Shown here: positions 32,101 through 40,559 of the stretch, in pieces
Position numbering within the stretch: position 1 is the stretch's first letter
Layout of the letters: every line of letters starts with the position of its first letter
NCBI RefSeq assembly: GCF_030682035.1
Contig: NZ_JAUXQZ010000045.1
Span: 124,001 to 188,000 of the forward strand
Source: Brevundimonas sp.
GTDB taxonomy: Bacteria > Pseudomonadota > Alphaproteobacteria > Caulobacterales > Caulobacteraceae
Length of the DNA stretch: 64,000 bases
Reading direction: 5' to 3'
The notes under the pieces: generated by a model
Told to the model about the DNA's origin: nothing
What the model saw: the letters and a program-made list of their open reading frames with translations, nothing else
The model's database searches: none
Translations under genes and position numbers: made by a program

Positions 32101-32406
32101 CGAAACTCGATCCTGCTGGTCGACTTCATTCGCCACGCCCGAACACCGGGACGGCCGCTGCGCGAGGTTCTGCTGGAGGCGGGCGCCATCCGCTTCAAGC
32201 CCATCCTGCTCACCGCCCTGGCCGCCATGATCGGCGCTGCGGTCATTCTGTTCGATCCGATTTTCCAGGGATTGGCGATTTCCCTGCTGTTCGGTCTGAT
32301 TTCCTCCACGATTCTGACGGTGCTGGTGATCCCGGCCATCTATATCGCGTTGAAGGACGACGGTCGGCCCCTGGCTGCGCCCGGGCCCGCGGAAGAGACG
32401 CCATGA
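29176..32406 (+). CDS. Efflux RND transporter permease subunit (AcrB family)
   Basis: 1076 aa; IGILVDDAIVMIENIARH; SMIGFIALAGIIVRNSILLVDFIR; ATGA coupling. Confidence 0.93.
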   Translation: MNLGLSGRLTRATLNSPLTPLILLAAIAVGLMAVLSIPREEEPQISVPVVDIMVAAPGLSAADATELAAKPLEAIVRSIDGVEHVYTQVQDDRVMVTARFVVGSDPDDAAVRVHEKVRANYGSIPTGVSEPQIVTRGINDVPAVVLTLTPRAAAAARWSDQALYDVAARLRTEISKVEDVGLTFVVGGRPSEIRVEPDPARMAARGVALSSILETVAQANRSFPAGAFRDQGQAVSLRSGERLATPDDAALLTVRSMAGEPVYLRDVATVVQAPREDQARAAHYARVGDGWSRTPAVSLAVAKRQGANAVVVSHGVMQRVEALKGTLIPDGLEVVVTRDYGETANEKANELLMHLGLATISIVILIGFAIGWREAGVTAVVIPTTILLTLFASNLMGYTINRVSLFALIFSIGILVDDAIVMIENIARHWAMNDDRSRAQATVEAVAEVGNPTVVATLTVVAALLPMLFVSGLMGPYMAPIPVNASAAMVFSFFVAVVIAPWLMIRLARKTLAGDTGHEHGEGMLGRLYRKVATPVIRSRRSAWTFLIVVGVATLLAMSMFGFRAVPVKLLPFDNKSELQVVLDMPEGTSLETTERTLAGAAAVAGTLAEVESLESYAGTAAPFNFNGLVRHYFLRAGAEQGDLAVMLAPKGERSRSSHAIALDLRRSLADLPLPAGASIKVVEAPPGPPVLATLLAEVYGPDPATRRAVAAELETLFRAEPSVVDVDNSYGVRRPVLRLIPDREKIERFGLSEREVHDSIAAVMGGQVLGYAERGDERTPLEIAVRLPQSARTWNEQMAVMPVAMTTIDGGRRLVELGEVVEARRELAGWPVYRRDGRAAEMVTAELAGQFEAPIYGIMAIDAAIKAHDWKGLPRPEVRLNGQPTDETVPTVLWDGEWEITWVTFRDMGAAFGVALLGIYVLVVAQFKDFRIPLVILTPIPLTLIGIVIGHMLFGAPFTATSMIGFIALAGIIVRNSILLVDFIRHARTPGRPLREVLLEAGAIRFKPILLTALAAMIGAAVILFDPIFQGLAISLLFGLISSTILTVLVIPAIYIALKDDGRPLAAPGPAEETP

Positions 32407-32747
32407 TCGACGCCTTGCCTATGCCGAACGCCGCCGCCCTCGCCGAGCTCGAGGCCAGCGCCGCTCCCGCGGCCCGGCTGTTGCGGCTGTTCGCCAACGA
32501 GCAGCGACTGATGCTGATGTGCCGGCTGAGCGAAGGTGAGTGCGCGGTCGGTGAGTTGGCCGGCTATGCGGGCCTGTCGCAGTCAGCCTGTTCGCAGCAT
32601 CTCGCCCGCTTGCGCATAGCCGGCGTCATCGCTCCGCGACGCGAGGCCCAGACCATCTACTACGGCATCTCCGATCCAGCCGCGGCCCGCCTCATCGCCC
32701 TGCTATGCGACATCTACCGCGATAAACCCGAGGACCAGACATCATGA
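32403..32747 (+). CDS. ArsR/SmtB-family regulator, Cys-rich (BigR/SqrR-like)
   Basis: ANEQRLMLMCRLSEGECAVGELAGYAGLSQSACSQHLARLRIAGVIAPRREAQTIYYGI...IALLCDIY; Cys at about 40, 47, 63, 102. Confidence 0.88.
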   Translation: MIDALPMPNAAALAELEASAAPAARLLRLFANEQRLMLMCRLSEGECAVGELAGYAGLSQSACSQHLARLRIAGVIAPRREAQTIYYGISDPAAARLIALLCDIYRDKPEDQTS

Positions 32748-33127
32748 CCTATTTCCATGCCCGCACGATCGAGGGCGACTTCGAGGCCGTCGTCGAGCGC
32801 ACCCGCGCGGCGCTTCAAAAGCACGGCTTCGGCGTCCTCACCGAGATCGACGTCCAGGCCACGCTCAAGGCGAAGATCGGGGAGAATTTCCGCCCTTACC
32901 GCATCCTCGGCGCCTGCAACCCCGTCATGGCCCACGAAGCCCTGAATATGGAGCCGCACGTCGGGGTCATGCTGCCCTGCAACGTCGTCGTCCAGCAGAC
33001 CGATTGCGGCGTCGAGGTGTTCGCCGTCGACCCCGCCGCCTCGATGAGCGCTATCGACAATACCGAACTGCTGGGCCACGCGCGGACGGTGGGTGAGCAT
33101 TTGCGTTCGGCTGTCGATGAGATTTGA
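32744..33127 (+). CDS. DUF302 domain-containing protein
   Basis: FEAVVERTRAALQKHGFGVLTEIDVQATLKAKIGENFRPYRILGACNPVMAHEALNMEPHVGVMLPCNVVV. Confidence 0.92.
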   Translation: MTYFHARTIEGDFEAVVERTRAALQKHGFGVLTEIDVQATLKAKIGENFRPYRILGACNPVMAHEALNMEPHVGVMLPCNVVVQQTDCGVEVFAVDPAASMSAIDNTELLGHARTVGEHLRSAVDEI

Positions 33128-33202
33128 GGGCGCGCGCGACGGCGCGATTTGATCTGCAATCCGGCTTCTCGAACGCACGATGTTTGCGAGCCGGGCAGGG
33201 AG

Positions 33203-33475
33203 GGATGCTGTCAGGCTAACGCTAACCTGTCTCCACATAGAGCGGCATAAGCCACTGACAGGGATGATGTTTCGTGGAGCCGATCTCGTTCAAGCGCGAT
33301 AGATTTCCGGCGGATGTCATCCGACATGCGGCGTGGCTCTGTTTCCGGTTCAGCCTGAGTTTCCGCGACGTGAGGAGCTTCTGGCGCAGCGGGGATCGAC
33401 GTCAGCTACGAGACGATCCGGTGCGGGCCATCAAATTTGGGCCATAGCCAAGACGCTGGGCGGGTCAGATCGCCG
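33203..33475 (+). mobile_element. IS6-family left end with frameshifted transposase N-terminus
   Basis: GGATGCTGTCAG terminus; FKRDRFPADVIRHAAWLCFRFSLSFRDV / EELLAQRGIDVSYETIRC / (W)AIKFGPxIAKTL split by two single-base losses. Confidence 0.82.
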
Positions 33476-33594
33476 GGTGGCCAGTTTTGGGCCGACAGCG
33501 CCGCCGCCGCGGTTGCCTGAGGCGGCCGACGTAGGGCACGGTTCGGCTTCGCACCGTCAGTCTGACAACGCCGCCGAGGCGATAGCGGGGAGCA

Positions 33595-35616
33595 ATGATG
33601 ATGTCAGCGGCCGATCCGGGCCCGGCCGGCAGCGCCGATCTGACGACGGCGCTTGCGCATGGATATCGTTTGATGTCCGACGACCCAAGGCTCGCGGAGG
33701 CCCAGGCAGACGAGATCCTCCGACTCTACCCAGATGAAGCGGAAGCACTGGTTCTGCTGGCTTCAGCCCGGCGCCGACGGGGGGCGCCGGAGGCCGCTCT
33801 GGCGGCCCTGGAGCCGCTGTTGGCGACCCGGCCCGACTGGGGGCCGCTTCATGCTGCGATCGGACTCGCACTGACCGACCTGGGCCAAGGCAATACCGCC
33901 ATCGCTGCCCTGAAACGCGCCGTGACACTGGATCCGGGTCTGACCTCCGCTTGGCGCGCTCTGGCCGAACAATTGGCTATGGGCGGAGATGACACGGGTG
34001 CGGCGGTCGCCACCGCCGAGGAGATCCGTTCATCGGTTTCAGATCCGATCCTGCTCGAAGCCGGCGCGGCGCTGGCTGACAATCGTCTGGCCATCGCTGA
34101 ACGCCTGCTGAGGGACTATCTCAAGCGAGATCCGTTCAATGTTCCTGCGATCCGGATGCTCGCCGAAACCGGGGGTCGGCTCGGTCGGCTTGACGACGCC
34201 GAACGTCTGTTGGAGCGCTGCGTCGAACTGGCCCCGGGCTTCGCTCCCGCGCGGCACAACTATGCGACCGTCCTCTACCGCCAGAACAAGGCTGTCGCGG
34301 CATTGGCGCAGATCGAGCAGCTACTGAGCCTCGAACCGGACCGCCCCACCTATCTGAATCTCAAGGCCGCTGCGCTCGGCCGGGTGGGCGACTATGACGA
34401 GGCCATCGCGATCTGGAGTTCGCTACTCAAGGCGCTTCCGGATCAACCCCGGGTCTGGCTGAGCTTCGGCCATGCGCTCAAGACCGTCGGGCGTCAGGCC
34501 GAGTGCATTGACGCCTATCGCCGCGCTGCGGCCCTTGCTCCTCATATGGGAGAGGCCTGGTGGAGTCTGGCCAATCTCAAAACCCTGGTCTTTACGTCCG
34601 CCGACGTCGCCGAGATGGAACGTCAGCTGGTCCGTCCGGACATCTCCGACGAGGATCGGCTTCATCTGGCCTATACGCTCGGCAAGGCGTTCGAGGATGC
34701 CGGAAGCTATCGTTCCTCGTTCAACCATTACCAGCAGGGGGCTGGACTGCGTCGAGCGCGCGAGCGCTATGACGCCGCCGCCACGACCTCGCACATGGAG
34801 CGGTCCCGCGCCGTGTTCACCCCGGACTTGCTGGCCCGCAAAGCCGGGGCGGGCTGTCCGGCGCCGGATCCGATCTTCGTCGTGGGTCTGCCACGGGCCG
34901 GTTCAACCTTGATCGAACAGATCCTGTCGAGCCATTCGGCGGTGGAGGGAACCCAGGAACTGCCCGACATCATCTCGCTGGCGCGACGGTTGGGCGGCGG
35001 GTCTGAGGGGAGAGGGGCCACGGCCTACCCCGAGAGTCTGGCGGAGCTCGACGGCGCAGACCTTTCAGCCCTCGGCGAAGAATACGTCGCGCGGACCCGG
35101 GTGCACCGGAAGACGGATCGTCCGTTCTTTATCGACAAGATGCCAAACAATTTCGCCCATGTCGGGCTGATCCATCTGATCCTGCCGAAGGCGAAGATCA
35201 TCGACGCCCGACGACACCCGATGGCCGGCTGCTTTTCCGCCTTCAAACAGCATTTCGCGCGCGGCCAGAACTTCTCCTACGACCTCGTCGACCTGGGCCG
35301 CTACTATTCCGACTATGTCGCCCTGATGCGGCATTTCGACGAGGTCCTGTCTGGCCGCGTGCACCGGGTGATCTATGAGGACATGATCGCCGATCCGGAG
35401 GGGCAGACCCGCGCCCTGTTGGATCATTGCGGCCTCCCCTTTGAGGCGGCCTGCCTGCGGTTCCACGAGACCGAGCGCGCTGTTCGGACAGCGAGCTCCG
35501 AACAGGTGCGGCGCCCGATCTTCACCGATGCTCTCGAGCAGTGGCGCCACTACCAGGCCTGGCTGGAGCCCCTGGAAGCGGCCCTTGGCGAGACCCGGCG
35601 GAACTGGCGTCAGTAG
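33595..35616 (+). CDS. Tetratricopeptide-repeat sulfotransferase
   Basis: TPR-rich N-terminus; PAPS-binding DPIFVVGLPRAGSTLIEQILSSH; FIDKMPNNFAHVGLIHLILPKAKIIDARRHP; IYEDMIADPEGQTRALLDHCGLPFE. Confidence 0.92.
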   Translation: MMMSAADPGPAGSADLTTALAHGYRLMSDDPRLAEAQADEILRLYPDEAEALVLLASARRRRGAPEAALAALEPLLATRPDWGPLHAAIGLALTDLGQGNTAIAALKRAVTLDPGLTSAWRALAEQLAMGGDDTGAAVATAEEIRSSVSDPILLEAGAALADNRLAIAERLLRDYLKRDPFNVPAIRMLAETGGRLGRLDDAERLLERCVELAPGFAPARHNYATVLYRQNKAVAALAQIEQLLSLEPDRPTYLNLKAAALGRVGDYDEAIAIWSSLLKALPDQPRVWLSFGHALKTVGRQAECIDAYRRAAALAPHMGEAWWSLANLKTLVFTSADVAEMERQLVRPDISDEDRLHLAYTLGKAFEDAGSYRSSFNHYQQGAGLRRARERYDAAATTSHMERSRAVFTPDLLARKAGAGCPAPDPIFVVGLPRAGSTLIEQILSSHSAVEGTQELPDIISLARRLGGGSEGRGATAYPESLAELDGADLSALGEEYVARTRVHRKTDRPFFIDKMPNNFAHVGLIHLILPKAKIIDARRHPMAGCFSAFKQHFARGQNFSYDLVDLGRYYSDYVALMRHFDEVLSGRVHRVIYEDMIADPEGQTRALLDHCGLPFEAACLRFHETERAVRTASSEQVRRPIFTDALEQWRHYQAWLEPLEAALGETRRNWRQ

Positions 35617-35745
35617 GCAGGAGGCGTCCGTGTTCGGGCCACAGGTCCGGGCGGAACGCACCCGTTCGACCGGGGCAAATTTGCAATATTGACATCTCCC
35701 CCCGGAACCAGAGCAACTGGCCCTGTGAGTCGTCGGGGGGCTGAG

Positions 35746-38127
35746 ATGGTCAAGATGAAATTGGGTACGGGGGTGCGGGGCGCATTCTGGTCGGCGGCCC
35801 TGATGGGCACCACCATGCTGGCCGGGGCGCCGGCCGCCATGGCCCAGGACGCCGAGCGCACAACCGCGATCGACGACATTATCGTCACCGCCCAGAAGCG
35901 CGATGAGAATCTGCAGGACGTGCCCATCAGCATCCAGGCGCTCGGCAACGAGCGGCTTGAGCAGATGGGGGTCTCGGACTTCAACGACTACGTCAAACTG
36001 CTGCCCAGCGTTTCCTACCAGACGGTCGCCCCGGGTTTCTCGGGCGTCTATATGCGCGGCATCGCCAGCGGCGGGGACGGCAACCATTCGGGGTCCCTGC
36101 CAAGCGTCGGCGTCTATCTCGACGAACAACCCATCACGACCATCCAGGGGCCGCTGGACATCAATGTCTACGACATGAACCGGGTCGAGGCGTTGGCCGG
36201 GCCGCAGGGCACCCTCTATGGGGCCAGCTCCCAGGCCGGAACGATCCGTCTGATCACCAACAAGCCTGACTTCGCCGGCCGGTATGGTCAGATCGACGTC
36301 GAGGCCAACTCCGTGGCCCACGGCGGCGCCGGTGGCAGCGTCGAGGGCTTCGTCAACCTGCCGATCAGCGACCGCATCGCCGCCCGTGTCGTCGGCTGGT
36401 ACCGCCAGGACGCCGGTTATATCGACAACGTGCCCGGAACCCTCACCTATCCGACCTCGGGTGCGACCATCAACAACGCCAGCCGGGTCGAGGAGGACTA
36501 CAACGACTCCACCGTGATCGGCGGTCGCGCCGCGCTTCGGATCGAGTTGGACGATACCTGGACGGCCACGGCGTCCCTGATGGGTCAGAGCGCCGACAGC
36601 AATGGCAACTGGTCCTACGACCCGGCCAAGGGCGATCTGAACGCCAGCCATTTCTATCCCGAGACGCTCGAGGACCGCTGGTACCAGGCGGCGCTCACTG
36701 TCACCGGTCGGGTCGGCAACTGGGATCTCGTCTATGCGGGCGCCTATATGAACCGCAACGACGAGATACAGCAGGACTACTCTGACTATTCCTTCTTCTA
36801 TGACACGCTGGCGGGCTATGGGGCCTACTGGACCGACGATTCCGGCACGCCGCTCGACAATCCTTCGCAATATATCCAGGGCGCGGACCAGTACCAACGC
36901 AACAGCCACGAGATCCGGCTGTCGTCGCCAGCGGACGCCCGGCTGCGCGCCGTTGTCGGCCTGTTCTACCAGCAGCAGACCCACGACATCGAACAGAAGT
37001 ACCGGATCGACGGCCTGGCCGGACCCGGTGGAACGGTCCCCTCGCTGGAGGTCACCGGCCAGGCCGACACGCTCTGGCTCACTCAACAGGTCCGCGAGGA
37101 CGATGATTCGGCGGTGTTCGGTGAACTCGCCTACGATCTCACAGACCGGCTCACCCTGACCGGTGGCCTGCGGCTGTTCAAGTCCGAGAATTCCCTGCGC
37201 GGCTTCTTCGGCTTCGGCACCGGATACAGCGCCACCCTGGGCGAGGGTTCCTGCTTCTCCGGTCCGATCGTGCCGGATTCGCCATGCACCAATCTCGACA
37301 AGAGCGTCGAGGAGAGCGGCTCGACCCACCGGTTGAACCTGACTTACAAGATCGACGACGACCGCATGGTCTACGCCACCTGGTCAACCGGCTACAGGCC
37401 TGGCGGCATCAACCGGCGCGGCAGCCTGCCGCCCTATGATTCGGACTTCCTGACCAACTATGAAATGGGGTGGAAGACCACCTGGATGGATGGCAGCCTG
37501 CGCTGGAATGGGGCGGTCTACGCGCTGCGCTGGGAGGATTTCCAGTTCTCCATCCTCGGATCGAACGGGCTGACGGAGATCAAGAACGCCGCCCAGGCCC
37601 GCGTCATGGGGGCCGAAAGCGACGTCGTCTGGCGGCTGACGCCTGACTTCACCCTGTCGGGGGCGGTGGCCTATACCGACGCCGAGCTGTCCGAGAACTA
37701 TTGCGGATTCCTCGCGCCGGATGGGTCGCCGGAAACCAACTGCCCGACCCCGCAGGCCCCCGAAGGCACCGAGCTGCCGGTCACGCCCAAACTCAAGGGC
37801 AATATGACCGCCCGCTATGAGTTTCCGGTCGGCAGCCTCGACGGCTTCGTCCAGGGATCAGTGGTCTATGTCGGCGAGAACTGGACCGACCTGCGGCTGA
37901 TCGAGCGCGCGATCATCGGCGAGCAGCCCGCCTATACGACGGCCGACCTGTCGGCCGGCGTGGCCAGCGATGTCTGGTCCGCGACGCTGGCCGTCAGCAA
38001 TCTCACCGATGAGCGAGCCAGTCTGTATCGCTATGCCCAATGCGCGGAACAGGTCTGCGGCGCCAGGACCTATATCGTACCCAACCGACCCCGCATGATC
38101 AGCGTCCGCCTCGGCTGGAAATTCTGA
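35746..38127 (+). CDS. TonB-dependent receptor
   Basis: Signal peptide to AMAQ; DDIIVTAQKRDENLQDVPISIQAL; RVEALAGPQGTLYGASSQAGTIRLITNKP; C-terminal NRPRMISVRLGWKF. Confidence 0.93.
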   Translation: MVKMKLGTGVRGAFWSAALMGTTMLAGAPAAMAQDAERTTAIDDIIVTAQKRDENLQDVPISIQALGNERLEQMGVSDFNDYVKLLPSVSYQTVAPGFSGVYMRGIASGGDGNHSGSLPSVGVYLDEQPITTIQGPLDINVYDMNRVEALAGPQGTLYGASSQAGTIRLITNKPDFAGRYGQIDVEANSVAHGGAGGSVEGFVNLPISDRIAARVVGWYRQDAGYIDNVPGTLTYPTSGATINNASRVEEDYNDSTVIGGRAALRIELDDTWTATASLMGQSADSNGNWSYDPAKGDLNASHFYPETLEDRWYQAALTVTGRVGNWDLVYAGAYMNRNDEIQQDYSDYSFFYDTLAGYGAYWTDDSGTPLDNPSQYIQGADQYQRNSHEIRLSSPADARLRAVVGLFYQQQTHDIEQKYRIDGLAGPGGTVPSLEVTGQADTLWLTQQVREDDDSAVFGELAYDLTDRLTLTGGLRLFKSENSLRGFFGFGTGYSATLGEGSCFSGPIVPDSPCTNLDKSVEESGSTHRLNLTYKIDDDRMVYATWSTGYRPGGINRRGSLPPYDSDFLTNYEMGWKTTWMDGSLRWNGAVYALRWEDFQFSILGSNGLTEIKNAAQARVMGAESDVVWRLTPDFTLSGAVAYTDAELSENYCGFLAPDGSPETNCPTPQAPEGTELPVTPKLKGNMTARYEFPVGSLDGFVQGSVVYVGENWTDLRLIERAIIGEQPAYTTADLSAGVASDVWSATLAVSNLTDERASLYRYAQCAEQVCGARTYIVPNRPRMISVRLGWKF

Positions 38128-38149
38128 CGGTTGCCGTCGTCCGGAATGC

Positions 38150-38262
38150 GGCGTGGACGGAGCGGCCGCGCTGGGCCAAGAGTTCCGCGACGTCCCGAAA
38201 ACTGAGACTTGGTATGAGCCGGTCCTGCTTACCGTCAAGCTAAGTTTGGGCTGACAGAGCCC
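38150..38262 (-). mobile_element. IS6-family left end with transposase N-terminal relic (opposite orientation to 33.2 kb copy)
   Basis: Minus strand: GGGCTCTGTCAG terminus, then PSLSFRDVAELLAQRGRSV, matching FSLSFRDV/EELLAQRGIDV of the 33.2 kb copy. Confidence 0.72.
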
Positions 38263-38371
38263 TCCGGCGAACTGTCAAAGTCGCGGAACGGGTTGCTCGA
38301 TTTGGCCATGGCGACCGGGCTAGCGGGAGTCACGAGTTCCGGGAGTCTGAAGGGCCGACCCCAAGGCAAGC

Positions 38372-39700
38372 TCAAGGCTTCGCTTTCGGCCAACGGTCAT
38401 GACGCTCATCGATCACAAAGGGATGGGCGTGTGTCGCAGTCTGATCCGCCCTCGATCCATCAGCCAGGTGAGGATCGTCCGGCGCGAGTCCCATGTGGGC
38501 GTGGATTTGGTTTTCGGGATCGTGGGCGGGCCAGATCAGCAGGCCCAGTACGCCCCCGGTCGCGCACAGGGCCGCGAGCACCAGGAAGGCCGCGCCGGGG
38601 TTCGCCGCCGCGCTGACCAGGCCGGCGACCGGATAGGCGACCAGCCAGCAGGCGTGGGACAGGGCGAACTGGGCCGCGAACAAGGCCGGCCGATCCTGCG
38701 CCGTGGACGATCGCCTAAGCGCCCGTCCCGCAGGGGTGATTGTCAGCGAGTACCCGAAGCCCATGATCACCCATAGCGCCAGCAGCGCGGGATAGCTGAC
38801 CGCGATCCACGGTCCGGCCAGCAGCGCGGCGGTCATCAGGCCCGCCCCCATCACCATGGCCGTCCGGTCGCTCAGACGGACAAGCAGGCGCGGCAGGACC
38901 ACCGCCGCCGTCATCGAGCCGCTTCCGAAGGCGGCGAGCGCCCAGGCAGCCGCTTGGCCCGACAGTCCGAAGCCGGACTGGACGAGCACCACGGTGTTGA
39001 CGAAGACCATCGCGCCCCCAGCCGAGGTCGCCAAACTGATCGCTAGCAGACCGCGAAGCCGAGGCGTCAGGGCGAACAGTCGGATGCCGCCCGTCAAACG
39101 CTGCAGGAAAGGCTTGGGCTGAATCTTGCTGAGCAGCGGCAAGCTTGCGGTGATCACGAACAGGGCCGAGACGACAAATCCCAGGGCGGTGCCAACAAAG
39201 AGGTTGTTGTAGCTGATGAACGCCAGCAGTACGGCCGCGGCCACAGGACTGGCCACGCTCTCCAGATCAGCCGCCAGCCGCGACAGTGACAGAGCCTTGG
39301 TGTACTCGGCCTCGTCCTCAAGCAAATCCGGGATCATGGCTTGGAAGGCCGGAGTGAAGGCCGCCGAGGCGACGTAGAGCACCGTCATTAAGGCATAAAT
39401 CTGCCAAGCCTCGCCGACGAACGGGAGGGTGATCGCGATACCGGCTCGCACAACGTCCAGCGCCACCAGTAGCGTCTTCCTGGGCAGCCGTGCGACCAAT
39501 GCGCTCGCGAACGGCGCCACGCCGATATAGGCGACCATCTTGATGGCCAGGGCCGCGCCGAGCACCTCGCCCGCATTGGCCCCGGCCAGATCATGCGCGA
39601 GAAGGCCCAGCGCGACCGTGGCCATGCCCGTGCCGAGCAGGGCGGCGACCTGGGCCGCGAACAGATGCCGATATCCGGCGTGTCGGAGGGGCGAGAACAT
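38372..39700 (-). CDS. MFS transporter
   Basis: 12-TM ORF; MFSPLRHAGYRHLFAAQVAALLGTGMATVALGLLAHDL; an ATG at 39754 would overlap the operator, so the 39700 start is favoured. Confidence 0.87.
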   Translation of the reverse strand: MFSPLRHAGYRHLFAAQVAALLGTGMATVALGLLAHDLAGANAGEVLGAALAIKMVAYIGVAPFASALVARLPRKTLLVALDVVRAGIAITLPFVGEAWQIYALMTVLYVASAAFTPAFQAMIPDLLEDEAEYTKALSLSRLAADLESVASPVAAAVLLAFISYNNLFVGTALGFVVSALFVITASLPLLSKIQPKPFLQRLTGGIRLFALTPRLRGLLAISLATSAGGAMVFVNTVVLVQSGFGLSGQAAAWALAAFGSGSMTAAVVLPRLLVRLSDRTAMVMGAGLMTAALLAGPWIAVSYPALLALWVIMGFGYSLTITPAGRALRRSSTAQDRPALFAAQFALSHACWLVAYPVAGLVSAAANPGAAFLVLAALCATGGVLGLLIWPAHDPENQIHAHMGLAPDDPHLADGSRADQTATHAHPFVIDERHDRWPKAKP

Positions 39701-39753
39701 CAGCAGGCGCGCGCTTTCTGGGAAGTAGGCTAAATGTTCGCACAGACTAGCCA

Positions 39754-39772
39754 TATCCCCTCCAGGGGGATA
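39754..39772. promoter_or_regulatory. CsoR/RcnR-type operator TATCCCC-TCCAG-GGGGATA
   Basis: Perfect 7-bp inverted repeat with G/C tract, between the MFS gene and the divergent RcnR-like regulator. Confidence 0.7.
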
Positions 39773-39783
39773 GCATATTCAGC

Positions 39784-40059
39784 ATGGTACATGTGGTGCA
39801 CGAGACCCACCCCAAGATCGTCAATCGATTACGGAGGGCGGAAGGCCATCTTCGAAAGACGATCATCATGATCGAGGGCGGTCGAACCTGTGTGGATCTT
39901 GCCCAACAACTCCATGCGATCGAGAAAGCCGTGGCCGCAGCTAAAAACGCGCTCATCCACGACCACATCGATCACTGTCTGGCCCATGCCGCCAGTGGCG
40001 AACCGGTCGAAGCTCGTCAAGCGATGGCTGAGTTCAAGACCATCACGAAATATTTGTGA
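39784..40059 (+). CDS. CsoR/RcnR-family metal-sensing repressor
   Basis: HPKIVNRLRRAEGHLRKTIIMIEGGRTCVDLAQQLHAIEKAVAAAKNALIHDHIDHCL. Confidence 0.92.
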   Translation: MVHVVHETHPKIVNRLRRAEGHLRKTIIMIEGGRTCVDLAQQLHAIEKAVAAAKNALIHDHIDHCLAHAASGEPVEARQAMAEFKTITKYL

Positions 40060-40066
40060 GGCTGCG

Positions 40067-40432
40067 ATGACCTTGCAGCACCAAGCCGTCCGCCGCATCC
40101 CTACGGATCATGGCATCCTGGTGTTCGGTATAACCGAACCGAGGACGCCTGCACATTTCCAGATATCCGCTGAAATCGGGCCTCTGCCGGGCGCCGACGA
40201 TATCATCGTCACCACGCGTCGCTCCGGGGGCGCCAGCGAAATTTTCACCTTCGTCCGGTCGGGCCGGGTCCTGCGGTCCGTCGAGGGCCTTCAGCCGCCG
40301 CACGATTTCAAAGCCCGTCTGGCCATCGGTTCCCGGGGGCAGGTTCAGGCTTTCGACGTGATCTTTGGCGAGCCCCGTCTTGACCATCATCACACGCATA
40401 GTCACGGTCCCCAAGTCGGCCGAGAGGTCTAG
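40067..40432 (+). CDS. Hypothetical protein with His-rich C-terminus
   Basis: MTLQHQAVRRIPTDHGILVFGITEPRTPAHFQISAEIG...FGEPRLDHHHTHSHGPQVGREV; 7 nt downstream of the rcnR-like stop. Confidence 0.6.
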   Translation: MTLQHQAVRRIPTDHGILVFGITEPRTPAHFQISAEIGPLPGADDIIVTTRRSGGASEIFTFVRSGRVLRSVEGLQPPHDFKARLAIGSRGQVQAFDVIFGEPRLDHHHTHSHGPQVGREV

Positions 40433-40514
40433 ACTAGCGCGTAAGGGGAGCAAGCCCTGCGCGGTTGGGGAGGGGGACACCCTTTTGCAAATCACTGGGG
40501 CGACGAACTTTCGC

Positions 40515-40543
40515 CTCCGATGTCCATGGACTGGACACCGGAG
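40515..40543. terminator. Hairpin CTCCGATGTCCA-TGGAC-TGGACACCGGAG between convergent genes
   Basis: 12-bp stem with one mismatch between the ends of 40067-40432(+) and 40560-41243(-). Confidence 0.45.
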
Positions 40544-40559
40544 ACGGGAAGCGGGGTGA

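Noticed and set aside
33333-33737. 134-aa plus-strand ORF
   Set aside because: Out-of-frame run through the IS6 transposase relic; contains EELLAQRG only because of the frameshift.
35065-37329. 754-aa minus-strand ORF
   Set aside because: Antisense to the sulfotransferase and TonB receptor, which have clear family motifs; shadow ORF.
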